A stretch of 64,000 nucleotides of DNA from Manduca sexta (lineage: Eukaryota > Arthropoda > Insecta > Lepidoptera > Sphingidae). Numbering within the stretch: position 1 is the first letter of the stretch; each line of letters starts with the position of its first letter. The notes below the pieces were generated by a model, which saw nothing but the letters and a program-made list of their open reading frames with translations, was not told the origin of the DNA and did no database searches. Below, one piece after another: positions 22,546-35,690 of the stretch. The position numbers were made by a program, and so were the translations under genes. The stretch lies in assembly GCF_014839805.1 (NCBI RefSeq), contig NC_051141.1:11416777-11480776 (forward strand), read 5' to 3'.

Positions 22546-25500
22546 CAGTGGCACAGCGAGTTCTCTCCGATTAGGAGAGAACTAAGCGTGCATGCGTATT
22601 TCTCTACATGATGGAATCAAAAATTATCAGATCCGTAAAAGAACGAAAGCTCACCCGACATAGCCCATCGAATTAGTAAGCTGAAGTGGCAGTGGGCACT
22701 GGGCAGGGGACAAGTTTTGAAGCAAAAAAAACTAATCATTTGTTTATCATAAATTGATTTTTCATATTTTGCGGTTTTACATACACATTTAAGAATTTTT
22801 GTTTATAATCCGGTCTCTAGTACCTGCTTAGGTATAAGGTATGACGTGATATTTTTTCCATTTTGTAATGATATTCACATAAGTTTCAATTACTATTAAT
22901 TAGGTAGGCACCAATTTATAGAATAAAGATTTGTTTAATTAAAGAGTATTACGTACCGCTCTATTAAAATGACTATGTAGGTAAGTAATTCTAACGAACT
23001 TTTCGCTATGGCGTCGAAATTATTCCAACTTAAGTACATTTTTTTTATTAAAGTTTCGTATCATTGTAAGAAAAAAAAAGTCAGATAGTAGATAAATATC
23101 ATACTTAATTATTATGGGAATCGGAAATACGTCTAATGACAAACAGACACGCCCGCGCAGAACACAACATGGTAAACTAACATTGTTCTAATAAAGTACA
23201 TAAGTACCTATTTATCTAATGAGTGCAAACGAAGATAACTACTTATTCTTCAGATTATTCTGCCGTAGCATGTTAACATTAGATAATTATATTTACTTTA
23301 ATAGCTTTTAGTAGTTTGTTGGTTTTGATTTGTTACTTTATTGGGATCATAATATACTTACTGTAAGTAAACATATATTAATACTTTTCACGCATAGCTA
23401 TTAAGTATCTTTATCGATAGTTCGTTACAAAATTCATTAAAATGACTTACATGATTTACTGCACTCAAACAAACGATTGTTACAATAGTACAGAACCATG
23501 AGTCACAACCATAAATAACATCTTGAATTTACCGCATTCATGTCATCCGGTGACAGCTTATTAACAACTTAAAAACAACTTATTAGTATTTCAATCTTTG
23601 TAATTAATATAGCATGAAACACTCACTGAAGTCTGCTTTTAATAAATTTCGATGTTACTAACCCAAACACGAGTAATACACAAGTTGAACTACTAAACAA
23701 CATTACTAACTTATTACAACTTTCAAAACTCCATTAATTTACTTGGTTGTCATCCTTTAGATTGTCAAGCACACTTAAAACTCGTACAGATATATCATGT
23801 AAAACTTATTATGGTAAGGAAATTGACCTATAAATTATGTGAAATACAGATATTTTATAAAATAACCTTTTACGTACTTAATCTGCATGATAGGAACTTC
23901 TAACATACATCTTTTTTTTGTTATATCGAAGGCCATAATGTCTATAATATTTATAGAGAGCCTAAGAAGAAACACAATAGAGTCGATTTTACTCTGTTTT
24001 CAAAGTTTATAAGTACATTAATACATTCCGTTTCACGTAACACCTATCCATGTGTATTTTTATCTTCCGTTATGTTTTGTGTTTTATTTACTACAAATAT
24101 TATGTAGATCTTTTTCTTATTTTGTCATAAAAATAAGTACTGTAAAAATATTAATATTTTATTATGTAAATCTTATACAGTTTTTGTTTATAGTACCATC
24201 TAGTGTTGTAAAGTATATACTATCTCAAATTAGGCAGTATTTAACATGGGGACTACAATCCAAAAAGTAAGCACAGAATCATAGATGTCACTATATTGTA
24301 ATGCTACTCGATTTGCGGTCGCCAGGGCTTTTTGTTACTACTTACTACTGACAGAATCCAGGGGGCGCTATGTAATGTTCTGTGTTACTACAATAAAATA
24401 GAACCCTGTATTTTTGTGGATTTTACAAATCAAGAGATAAAAAATTAAAACAGATAGCTAATATTTAAATAGTTTACAAATAGAAAATCGTAGTTATATG
24501 TGTAGCGTATATGAAGATCTATTAAAATCATAGCCAGCGCTAAATCTACAGAGGGGCAAGCCGGGGCACATGCCCCGGCCGGCAAAGTCAGAGAGCGGCA
24601 AATTCAAACTTAGCAAACGAATACCCAACTCATCATTAACGCAACTTTGCCTACTGAGACGTCCAGTACATTAAACACATAAATGATTTTCCGCGGAGCC
24701 CCAATCGATGATGATGACAAAGGTAAAAATATAGAAAAATAAAGATGCGAGCGGCATTTACCAGATATTCCACGCCTCGAAAAAATTCAAGATCCGGAGC
24801 TGATTATAGCAAATGTTATGACTAGTTTTTTAATGCAAGTCCTGTTTAAAAATGTTTCAGACACTATTACGACGTCATATTGTGCAACTCGGCACACTGC
24901 ACTCCGTTAATAAATGTTTCCATATTTCATTATAGTAGAACTAAAAATATAATCTCTATCGATCTAATAGCGGACTTGTCGCCAGTATGTTCACCACTTC
25001 ATAGAGACTTTGACAATTTTTTTAAATGTGTTTATGTACTACATAAGAGAGTAAGGACTATTCACTTATAGCGTCTATAATATTTTTATTGTTGAAATAT
25101 GCTCAACTTAGTAAAATCATTGATTTTGTTTTTCATTTATAATTTCGCTGTATTTAAGAACAAAACAAACGTTTAGATTTATATCTGTTACTTTCCCACT
25201 AAATTGAATGGGCCAGCATATAAATATTGTTGGGTGCCTTTATTTAAAAACTCGAACTAAACCTGTTCATTCATGTGCCAAAATCAAAAGATTTAAGAAG
25301 AAAGCGATTAACTTTAGGACGACGAAATCCAAAATACACATCGGATAAATCGGCGATTTATTTTTGTGTAGATCTTTTCAATGTAAGTTTTATACTGTAT
25401 TAAAAATGTTGTGGTCATCAAAAAATCAATATTTTAATATAAGTGTGAAAATGAAAATGTGTATTGAGGCTGTTTTTTTTTGTAACCACGTTTTTTTTAA

Positions 25501-25902
25501 GTTATAAGTGCATGCCATCTGTCGTTCTATGTTTCATGCAGTCGTTACTATAAACTTTTTGGACGATGCAATGTTTATGAGCGATGAAGTCACTAGCATT
25601 GGCGGCCGGCATCGCTACGTTTCAGTCCCCGAGCGTTACAGATAAAAAAAATCTTAATTGTAATGACGAAAATAAAATATTTACAATACATTCAAAACAA
25701 AAATATGGATTTGATAAATATTTTTGCCCACTATTCTTTCTTCTGGAGCAGTTTTATATTTTTTGGTTACACCAGTCAAACACCCTATTGTATTACCAAA
25801 TTTTTCGCGGTGAAATAATTTAGTTTTGTATAGTCTTTGTTTATGAAAAAGCATTTAGAAAAATTTAGGATAAAACCAAATTTAAGGTTTTAAATATATT
25901 TG
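22546..25902. other. Gene-free stretch in copy 1 with two small palindromes
   Basis: No supported gene. There is a 10-bp-stem hairpin at 22559-22583 (arms 'agttctctcc' and 'ggagagaact') and an 8-bp-arm palindrome at 24561-24578 ('ccggggca', loop 'ca', 'tgccccgg'). Both are unchanged in copy 2. The second may be the edge of a decayed DNA transposon. Confidence 0.5.
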
Positions 25903-26035
25903 TTCTTTGAAATTAAACAAATCTTCGGATTCTATCGCGGTTTTAGTATTTTATTTTCACCCGACGTTTCGAAGACTTTGCAGCCTTCATGGTCACAGGG
26001 GGGACTGAGGTGTTGTTTATCCGTAAAGTCAAAGT
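25903..26035 (+). repeat. Dispersed repeat family D (copy 1)
   Basis: It shares 'gaaattaaac', 'ggattctatcgcgg', 'cccgacgtttcgaagact' and 'gcagccttcatggtcac' with both arms of the foldback at 57402-57568 and with 49437-49570. No coding. Confidence 0.7.
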
Positions 26036-26769
26036 TACAATATCTACCTACACTTTACAATTATACAACTTTATTTATATAACTAATAACTATTATACAA
26101 CTTACAACAACGCTGAGGGTTACAGAATTATGTACTGAACACCTGGTATCAGTTTTCGGTAGGTTGTATTTTATACTCTTTATACACTATACATAGTTTA
26201 CGGAAGTAATAAATTATCTTAAAAAAGCTGTCAACTATACTCTGTTGTGATTATTTACATTATCTATACTAAGATCAACAACTGAGAATACATTAATTCT
26301 TGTTGGTTTACATTGAAATCATAAAAGGCTCATTACATTCATACCATTAACTTTAAATTAAAGTATTTTTTATACCCAAATGTATACTTGAAAACCTTTT
26401 TTGAGGTGCTTCTAAGAAAATATGTCGATTTTACGGGGTTTTTATTTTCTAAGAGTTGATAACCCTGGATGTAAGTTATCAGGCTTTATCTGAAAGACTG
26501 GTATCCATGGACAGAAATAAAAAAAAAAGTTATCAGGTGTGTCATTTGAATGGTGGCGCGGACTTTATTATTGCCTACGTGTTAAATATTTATTTGCTAA
26601 CTGTTGATGTAAACTTTTATTTAGGAAATATGTTAAGAAATAAATAAATCTCATTACGTGTCCAGGCGTTAGTGGTTTTGGTACCAACGTGACACTTTTA
26701 TTTTTTTTAAGCACGGAAGCTTTTTCACTATAGTTTTATTTCAGAATACGTATAACTGAACGAAATAAA

Positions 26770-29700
26770 ATGCCGAAGTCCCGAAGCGAGTTTCGTTTTG
26801 TATTTTTCGCTTTGGCGATATTTATGTGTTACTTTATATTTGGTATGTTACAAGAAAAAATAACACGGGGCAAGTACGGTGAAAATGATAAATTCACATG
26901 TGCTCTGTGCTTAGTTTTCATGCAGTGTCTGGTTAACTATATTTTTGCCCAAATACTTATGGTGAGTATATAAATTAAGGTAGCTATTTAATTAATCGTA
27001 AGCTACAATAGTTATTAATGAAATGTTGCATAGTTTTTGAATTGATAACATTTAGACAGATTTGGTGGGAGGACTTTTTATATTATGAAAGGATATCCAA
27101 AGCATTTAAGTGACATTTTCTGTGTGTACTGCAAGCAGACTTCTAGTCATACAAAATTCATGTCAATATCTGTTTCAGTTATCATGGAAGCATGAAACGG
27201 ATAACACAAGAGGCATTTATTACTTTTCGTCAGCTCTAACATATCTCTTAGCCATGGTGTGCTCAGTTATGGCACTGCAGTGGATCAACTATCCAACACA
27301 GGTAATTTAGTATGCAACAATTGCATACAGTTTTGCCAAAATGTGCCTGCAATGTAATACTTTATTTTTTGTCAAGCAATTCACACATATTTTTTATACA
27401 CAGAAAATCCAGCTCTAACTAATAACAATCCACAAATGTTTAAGAGTAGTTGGGACATTTTAGCATAACCCAGTCTAATTATAATGGTATGCATTTCTAA
27501 AATCAATGTTATATTTGTTAAAACATTAACTGCCAATAAAAAAGTGCACTTTACTACACTTTAACATTGACTGACTTTTAATAACTTATAATACAGAGTC
27601 GAAAACCATTCCATATTAATAATACAAATTACCTATATATTAATGTAAATAAATAATAGGAAAAGACAATCTATGAGAAATGGCAAAATCAAGAATTTTT
27701 ACTTGGCTTGGTAGGATGAATTGTCCTAGGTACATTAATGTTGGCAGTCAACATGTTACATAGAGAGCAACACTTGAAAGGCAATCATATCTACCACAAT
27801 CAGTAAACTTTTCAGTGGTGATTTAAATTATACCATGTATATAAGAATACCAAATAATAGTATGTGCCTTTCAAGTTGTTGGATGGTGCTTCTACCGTTT
27901 ATGGGTGGTTGTATCGCTTATCATTAGGCAAACAACAAGCTTGTCACAAAGAAAAAAATGTCTTACAAGTTACAACATAATTTCAGTATCAATTGTCTGT
28001 TACAGGTTGTTGGCAAGGCAGCAAAACCCATTCCTGTAATGTTGCTTGGTGTTCTCATTGGACGTAAATCTTATCCGCTCAAGAAATATTTATTTGTATT
28101 CCTCATTGTTACTGGTATTGTTATGTTTATGTACAAAGACCAGAGCACAAAGGTTACAAATGAGTCCCAAGGATTTGGTATTGGGGAGTTACTTCTGCTA
28201 TTATCTCTTACCATGGATGGACTTACAGGCGCAGTGCAGGTTTGTACATACATAAAGCTCACATCTGTTTAACATATAAGAGGGATAATATACTGCCTTT
28301 TCAATAAACAATCCTAATAGCTTTTTTTATTATGAAAATGGACCAAACAGAATTAAAGTATTTTTACATGCACATAAATGACTGTTTTGTTGGGATATTT
28401 GTGGGATCAGATTGAATATATAGATTGGTATTGTTAGTTGAAAACAGTTGATAGACAATAACTATTTTATTATATATTTAGGGCAAAAGATTAGTAGTTT
28501 GTGCATTGGATTGTTGATTTTTGTACTTACATTTATTACACTAATTTAGTCTACTAATTGATTTACACAGATACAGTACTTCAACAATAAAAGTTTATCG
28601 TTCACTTTCAGAGTAGAAAGTTTCTAAATCATTAGTTATTACCAAATATGTTTGTTGTAAAATGTAGATATATCAAACATAAAATAGAATATACAGCAGC
28701 CATTAATTAGTGTTAAAAAGAAGAAACCAAGGTGTACAAAAATAGTTTTATTTGTAAATTTTAATTGAGTTCGTAGTTTGAAGAATACATAATAATTATT
28801 AAAATGTGCTACGATTCCAGGAACGGATAAAAAGCGAGTCTTCACCTTCAGCTTACTCCATGATGTTGAATACTAATTGGTGGTAAGTACAACATACCTC
28901 TTTATTATGTAACTAGCGACCCGCCCCGGCTTCGCACGGGTGCAATGCTGATACTAAATACACTACAGAAATACTGTGAACATTGTATATAAAAACATAG
29001 CGGCCCGCTCTGGCTTCGCACGGGTATAACATAACAAGATAACAGTACTTCTCCACTATTTAATGGATGTTATTATACATATAAACCTTCCTCTTGAATC
29101 ACTCTATCTATTAAAAAAAACCGCATCAAAATCCGTTGCGTAGTTTTAAAGATTTAAGCATACAAAGGGACAGGGACAGAGAAAGCGACTTTGTTTTATA
29201 CTGTGTAGTGATATACCTTTTTAAATATATGTTAAATAATATAAGTGTGATAAAAATCATGTCAATATTACGTATTTCATAATGTTCAGAGCGATTGCAA
29301 TTTTATATTCATAATATTATAATTATTATATAATATACCTTTTTAAATATATTTTTAAATAAGTGTCATAAAAATCATGTCAATATTATGTATTCATAAT
29401 GTTCAGAGCGATTGCAATTTTATATTCATAATATTATAATTTATATAAACATGCTATGTTGATTACAAATTATATTGTTTTTTTTGGTAAATGTTGAATA
29501 TCTTTGTGATGCATTGCGAATTTTGCGAGTAATGTGTACTGTCTTCAATGGTGTTATTATGTACTTAGAGCAAATATCCTGGTATGTGTTTATATATTTT
29601 TCTATTATTTCAGGGGAACAATTATTTCTGCCATTGGAGTGCTGTTGAGTGGAGAGTTATTTAAGTTCATAAGCTTTGTGTCGATGTATCCTTACATTAT

Positions 29701-31545
29701 TGTATACCTCGTCGCATTTGCTCTTATGGGTGCAACAGGACAACTATTTATATTCTTTATGGTGAGTTGTGTAAAATGCTTTCGGATTAGACCGTAAGAG
29801 GTGTAATCTATACTATTATATAAAACTGATTAATTTGTTTGCTTATTTGAACGCGCTAATCTCAGGAATTATAGGTTCGAATTGAAAAATTATTTCAATG
29901 TTGAAAATCTAATTTATCAGAAAAGTCTAAAGGGTGTATAATATCACGCTATGTCTAATAGGAGCGGAGCATCAATAAAAAATGTTGCAAAACAGGAAAA
30001 AATTATTCCTTTTGAGAGTTTCCGTTGCGTGCGCTCAGTTAACGTTTAAAGTTTATATCCCGGGAAGATATATAGCGTGATTTTATAACGGAAAACTGAA
30101 TCCCGGATAAACTTTCGCACGCGGGCGGAGCCGCTATTTTATATACTTTTTCGAATTTGTATAAATTATTACCAATGCGCACTGGGCCATCGTGGTGGAC
30201 TAAGGCCTAATCCCTTTCAGTAGTAGAGGAAGCCCGAGCCCAGCAGTGGGATAGTATATAATACAGGGCTGATTACTGTAGGAATGGCACGTTAGTGTGA
30301 TGCTTGGAATGGAATGTAAAGTGTATGAGCGAGATGAAAAGAGAGAAGCGTGAATGACAGACGAATTTTGGAAATGACAGACTAAAGACGTCAGAGAGAA
30401 AAATATTAAAATGCAATTAACTTGAAAAGTAAAGTTTTATTTTGTAACTAATCCCACATTACTATTATTATTACCTTGAGCGGAATCCTCCTTTCATGTA
30501 ATTTAGAATCCTCTTAAATATAAGTAATTTAAGAAACTAATCTGAACAATACTCCTGAATGTCCAATCTTTCTCACCTATTTTTGAAACTATGGTACCAT
30601 TAAATTTTTAAAGCCTTATAAAACATTGACTGTTATTTTTAAAGATATCAAAAATACTGACTTTTTAGTATATTTAACAAAATATAACTTATTTAATGAT
30701 TTATTATCATTATTTTTATTAAGTTTTTGTAAAAAATAATTCGCGACACTGTTATCAGGCCGAAAAAGCGTCCGATTTTACCTCAACGCACATTATATCT
30801 ACTGTGTACCACTATTTTACTATAGTAATGTGATTTGAGAGGATATATTGTAAGGTTTAGAAAATACATATTTGCACCAGTTAAATTATGAGACTGACTC
30901 AGTTTTTTTATTTTGTTAAATGAAATATAAAATTAATATTGAGAAATATTGTGTTAAGAAAAATAGTAGCGCACCATATTGAATAGAGGCCTGATATGTC
31001 TACACTTGCTCTATGTCACGCTCTTAAAAGAAATATAAGTCATCGTCAGTATCCTGTAATCTGTGTGTGTAATTGCAGGTGTCGGAGTTTGGTCCCCTAC
31101 CATGCTCGGTAGTAACCACAACAAGGAAGTTTTTTACGGTGCTCGCCTCCGTTATCATATTTGGCAATGTTTTAGCTAGCAGGCAATGGGTTGGCGCCGT
31201 CTTAGTTTTCACTGGTATGTTTTATAGCAAAATATATATTTTTTACGAACCGATTTTATACATTTTGTAAAAAAAAATAACTTTTCAAAGCCAATTATTA
31301 ATTTAAAGTTTTAGTGGCATGTCTTGAAATACATTCGTTTATTTCATTGCTTTTATAATCAGCTGGCGAATACAATCATTTTCGGTGCAATATTATTTGG
31401 AAAAACTATGGTTTTCCAATTTAAATTGGATGGTTAATTTATTGCATAAATGAAATTCATAAAAATTTCTTTTACAGGTTTGTTCCTGGATATTATGTAC
31501 AGTAAAAGTAAACCCCAGCAATCGAAGAGGGTAGCTGAAAAATGA
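26770..31545 (+). CDS. SLC35B1: SLC35B1-type ER nucleotide exchanger (meigo/AXER orthologue), complete, seven exons
   Basis: Exons: 26770-26961, 27179-27301, 28006-28239, 28821-28882, 29614-29761, 31079-31214 and 31478-31545, all with GT/AG borders. They join in frame to 320 residues; human SLC35B1 has about the same length. Family signatures are present in order: [12 protein letters not shown] (residues 27-38), [20 protein letters not shown] (from 101), [14 protein letters not shown] before the third intron, MMLNTNWW spanning introns 3-4, and [12 protein letters not shown] (266 on) with [11 protein letters not shown]. The protein is a ten-helix ER membrane member of the drug/metabolite transporter fold. 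The family imports ATP into the ER in exchange for ADP (older reports proposed UDP-galactose); Drosophila meigo is the orthologue. The start follows 'gaaataaa', a good insect context. Intron phases are 0,0,0,2,0,1. Introns hold repeat fragments. No lesions were seen. The C-terminus ends ...KRVAEK, with no canonical KKxx. Confidence 0.96.
27868..27942 (-). repeat. Family C repeat fragment in SLC35B1 intron 2
   Basis: Reverse-orientation match ('gttggatggtgcttctacc', 'gtatcgcttatcat') to 19312-19453. The fragment lies about 60 bp before the exon 3 acceptor. Confidence 0.6.
28913..29212 (+). repeat. Insect retroposon 3' fragment in SLC35B1 intron 4, with two heads
   Basis: It starts 'ctagcgacccgccccggc' and 'ttcgcacgggtgcaat', then a second head 'ggcccgctctggcttcgcac' lies about 84 bp later. 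The body has 'aatccgttgcgtagttt' and the end is 'gactttgttttatactgt'. It is a common arthropod retroposon tail. The double head shows nested or slipped insertion. Confidence 0.7.
29213..29448 (+). repeat. Two-unit tandem duplication in SLC35B1 intron 4
   Basis: Two units of about 115-120 bp each contain 'ataatatacctttttaaatat'-type starts, 'aaaatcatgtcaatatta' and 'aatgttcagagcgattgc', ending 'cataatattataatt'. It is a local duplication, not coding. Confidence 0.75.
29815..30145 (-). repeat. Retroposon family B, near full reverse copy in SLC35B1 intron 5
   Basis: It runs from 'tactattatataaaact' and 'gaacgcgctaatctcagg' through 'aataggagcggagc' to 'gcacgcgggcggagccgc'. It is the reverse complement of 9101-9431 with head and tail both present. 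Confidence 0.75.
30165..30260 (+). repeat. LINE 3'-end fragment in SLC35B1 intron 5
   Basis: 'tgggccatcgtggtggacta', 'aggcctaatccctttcagta' and 'agcccagcagtggga' form a 3' untranslated signature widespread in lepidopteran non-LTR elements. No coding part is attached. Confidence 0.7.
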
Positions 31546-34500
31546 GTGATTCACAAATCTGTAAACATATCATAGCTAATACACACGTAGCTCAAGTCTC
31601 TCGTACAGTAGATAGGCCCAGCCAAGACGTCGCAATCAAGTATAAAGCAGTATAGTCTGTCGCTTAGATATGTCTTCATATATATTTTTTTTGTTTTTTC
31701 TTAGCGTTAACCATTATACAAAGGCGTCTTGGCTACATCCCAGATGTTTATTAAAACATCGTATTCGTTTATCGTATAATATAAAAGTTAGACAGACACT
31801 GGCGCACGCAGTTAATGTTCATAGTTTCTGCGTGCACATCCTATGCACCAAAGGAGCCACGGCCTAACCTTCATGACATGACGTCCCGTTATAGGGCGTC
31901 CTACTGAGGTTCGAATGCAGTGTGACACGATTAAACTACGTAACACCATGCTTACTGACGTAATTATACGCCATATTTTGTCACGTTCGACGTTCAAATT
32001 CCTACGTACCCTAATGCACATATCTTAAAAACTGACAACAGCCACAGCGACTGTATACGGGAGACCAAACAAAATTAACATAGCTATAAGATTTATTTAT
32101 TGTCAAACATACTATTGTGCAGTACCAAAATATCATAAAATCAGCTAGATTTAAGATTGAATAGTGTAATATAGATTTCTAACATTCCCATTCATCTCCT
32201 TTGTATCATACTGTAAACTGATTCTATAAGTAGATAGCTGTTTCACGTTGTACAAGTAAATTTTACTGGTCAGAAATATAAGGAGATCAAATAGTTACAT
32301 AAATGTGTCATTAACAACCATGTTCCTAAATAAATGTTAATCAAATAGCACCAACTAAATTACCTGTATTTACTTGAACATGTGAAACAGGGCCTAAAAT
32401 TTCCTACTAACGAGATAAAGACTGACGACTCAATTGCTAGCATTTTTTTTCCTTTGCTTCAGATCAGTTTATAAACTCTTCCTGAGACGAATTAACGTCA
32501 TTTTGCAAGATAAGTTTTACAAAACAGATACGTCGATTTCCATTTTTGTACAAACTTTAATACTTACAACGATTTATATCAAGAGCACAAGAAAAAAAAT
32601 GTAAAAGATAACGCGTATCCCGAATTAATACCTACTATATTATCTCAGGAAATTTATTGCATTATTGTTACAGTAAATATAAATTACTAGCGATTATAGC
32701 AATTTTAACCTTTATAACTTGAAGATCGCTGAATTGTAGGGGACAGGGCTACAAATTGAATTACAAAGCCCTGCATGTCAAAACAATTCACACACAATCC
32801 TCAGATATTGCTAAGTATCACAAGGCCTAGTTCTATTCTACTGGGTACAATGTCTCAAACCGAAAAACAACATTGCTGGCACAATGATAAAAACAACATT
32901 GCTGGCACAATGTTGCTCGGCGACAATGATCATTGCGGCGGTACGTACCAAACCGGACTCGCATCCAAAAAAATTGCCATGTAAACTTTTGGCACTTTTA
33001 CTTGTAATATTTATTTAGTATACTTAAAAAAAACTATTTTGTGGTACACTCGCGTATAGTATAATTATTCGTGTATAGTATATTATAGTGGTATAAGTAG
33101 GTATTTGGGCGTGCTGTACACATGTGAATAGTTTTAGTTGAAGCCTTTTCATACCATGACGTAGTTTATTATTACGATGTTATACAGAGCAATAGGGTAT
33201 TTTACTATAAGCATTTGATTTTTAACAATATTTGTGTGATAATAAGAAAATCAAGCACTCTTGCGAGAGCAGAAATATAATTGGTTAAAAAATTGGCAAC
33301 AATTCATATTTTAAACATTGTAACTGATTCGACGTGTTCAACAATCATCATCAAATTTCAAACAATTCACACAAATATTGTTGAATTATAAACCGCCAAC
33401 GTGAATCACTCCGTCCATTGGTGAAAACAGTTTGAACATCCGTTCGATAATTATTGAGTTCATTGCGTTCTGACAATTGACATACAGCCTTGGCGAGGGA
33501 CTTTGTTTTATAATATAATGAATGGAATTGTGATAAATAAAATGTCTAATAAGTTTAGAAAAATGCACGGGCGCTCATTGTTCATATACACGTCTACATA
33601 CCATAAAACAGAGTAAAGAAATAAGATTCCTAGGTAAAGTAACTTATCTACATGTGTAATCTACATAAAAATGAATGTTGTACCTGTCATTCTTAAGTTA
33701 CCATTTTTATAACGGCTCTTCTAGAATCCAATCTTCGTTGCGGGTAAAGCTATGCACGCGGGCGAAACCTCGAGCAACACCTCGTCTGGTAATAATTTCG
33801 TTGCACATTTTATTTTTCCAAATCGTAGTCCTATATACCCCCCCCCCCTCCCCGTCTTACCGATAAGTAATATTTTAATGGTCGTTATTTATGAATAGTG
33901 TTTAAACTTATTACTTTAACCTAGTATGAATTTATCAAGTATTTTAAATATGTAGTTAATGATAATGACTAATTAATGACTGATTAATTACCATTACCAT
34001 TTTTTTTTCAATGTTTGTAATATTTTCGTTAGTGTAAATATCCGTAACACAAAAAAAGTATATAAGAAAGGTTATAAAATATAATCTAATACTTACCGCA
34101 TGAGAGCGTAGCGCAGCGTAGTACGTCTAAATCAAATTATTGCTACTCAATAAGTGTAATATTATCATCATCAGAAATCTAACTGTAAAAGGTGTACGCA
34201 TGTTTGCATTACAAGTATGTGACAAACATAAAGCTGAAACTACATAAATTGTCTTATAATTCCCAGAATAAGATCAGTAATGTAATAATATTATGTGACA
34301 CAGATATAAAATGTTAGTCGTGTGGCTCCCTAAACAGTTCATTTTATTCTCGAGTACTTGTATAGTTTGTTTTTCTGCTGAACTGGTACCCTATTTCAAT
34401 GTTTTACTTGCCGCAGTTCTCAATTAATAATCCCAACCGCTTTTATTTCATCCATTACGTAAATAGACCGTTAGGGATAGTTGTCATGTTTACAATTCAA

Positions 34501-34884
34501 TTGATTTATTTACGAACACAAATCGAAAAATTAAATTGGCATAGTTTACCGAAAACAGCTATTAACAAAATAACTTAGGAAATAAGTGGAGTACAACTTC
34601 CAATGTTTTAAGTGCAATCATGTATTTATATGTTGTAAACTTGATAAACATTATAAAAAAAATTATACACATCTTTAGTGTTTCATTGGAATTTCATTTA
34701 TTATTAGGAATCAAACAGAATACTAAGATTAAGTTTTATATTACCTCGTGTTGACCGTGTGTTGCCGCAGTCTCAACAAACAGAATACTTCGCTTCCCTT
34801 GAAGACAAGGGCTATGCTATGCGCCAATATTTTATAAATTTTAATTCATTCACTATTTTAGTAGAAAAGTTCTCTAGGTGCGAC
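31546..34884. other. Intergenic stretch 3' of SLC35B1
   Basis: It holds the SLC35B1 3' UTR (a candidate AATAAA lies near 32333). No other gene is supported. A family C fragment sits at 32840-32970, a retroposon tail scrap ('gggactttgttttataat') near 33498, and a C-run near 33838-33852. The remainder is AT-rich. Confidence 0.55.
32840..32970 (+). repeat. Diverged family C fragment with short internal repeat
   Basis: 'tacaatgtctcaaacc' and 'cattgcggcggtacgtacc' correspond to the distal half of 42950-43256. The word 'caacattgctggcacaatg' occurs twice in tandem-like spacing. Confidence 0.5.
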
Positions 34885-35015
34885 CACTATCTGGCACGCG
34901 CAGCGTTGTAAGTCGTCCTAAAAGGTGGACAAACGACCCCGTAAAGGCCGCAGGAACACGCTCCTATCAGGTTGGTCTGGAAATCCTTGGGGGAGGCCTA
35001 TGTTGAGCAGTGAGC
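34885..35015 (+). pseudogene. RTE-type LINE ORF2 C-terminal scrap
   Basis: One frame gives RRWTNDPVKAAG and, after a shift, LGEAYVEQ followed by a stop. These match the R-W-x-D-D-x-x-x-AG ... LGEAYVQQW end of RTE-clade reverse transcriptase polyproteins. Only this end survives. Confidence 0.65.
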
Positions 35016-35539
35016 TTCCAATTTCCAAGGGCAAAATAAGAAAGGAATATATTCACTGTTTATATTTAAGTACTTACTATTTTTAGTAGATTGTTGGGTC
35101 TTATGGTAATGACTACCACAAGTACTAGGTAAAACAAAAACCTTCATGGTTCTTTATTCAAAATTGTCGAAAGAGGTAATGCGGTGGCTTTCTATCTTAG
35201 CGCGTAAAATTATTTTTTGTTAAAGAACTGATTAAAATCATCCCATTTTGCACTTGTAACATTATGCAAGTAGCTTGTTTATTTCTTTAAGCTTTGGTGA
35301 ATAATTGATTAGCATACTACTTACATACCTACCTCTAATATTACTCCTGAGTGATAATACCTATGCGATTGAAATTGTTACTAAGATCGGAATATAATAT
35401 ACTCTTTCCATAGACTAGAACCCTAGGCAACCATTAAACCTTTTGAAAGCCTTATTCAGATTAACAGTTATGTTTAAAGAAATACAAAAGTACAGGTTAC
35501 TCTGCCATTTACAGTCTGTTTTATTACTTCTTAGTAAAC
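35016..35539. other. Gene-free stretch
   Basis: No supported gene or clear repeat between the RTE scrap and the retroposon fragment that follows. Confidence 0.5.
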
Positions 35540-35690
35540 GCTTCCCGTTATATAAATATGTTAGCTTTTGGTCGCGTGAAAAAGTTCCTGCTAGATCAAT
35601 TTTCTCGGGATAATGTCCCACTATATATTTCGCGGGATAGTAAATAAAATAGCCTAGACATGTCTTTCCCAAGGTCTCAAACCATTTTTT
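35540..35690 (+). repeat. Retroposon family A fragment
   Basis: 'gttagcttttggtcgcgtg', 'aatgtcccactatata', 'tttcgcgggatag' and 'cccaaggtctcaaacc' parallel 14255-14360. It has no coding. Confidence 0.55.

Larger units (their letters stand above)
15083..26544 (+). repeat. Large direct duplication, copy 1 (about 11.5 kb)
   Basis: From 'taatttttatg' onward this block aligns in the same orientation with 38457-50940 at very high identity. Substitutions are sparse and most differences are small indels. Large differences are a 259-bp segment present only in copy 2 (41046-41304), a replaced segment (19454-19943 here versus 43097-43451), and about 850 bp only in copy 2 (about 49625-50477). Homology stops after 'ggtgtgtca' at 26544. 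SLC35B1 follows directly. This is either a recent tandem segmental duplication or two haplotypes placed in series. Confidence 0.95.

Noticed and set aside
33838..33852. Run of C with one T
   Set aside because: Simple low-complexity tract; no associated feature.
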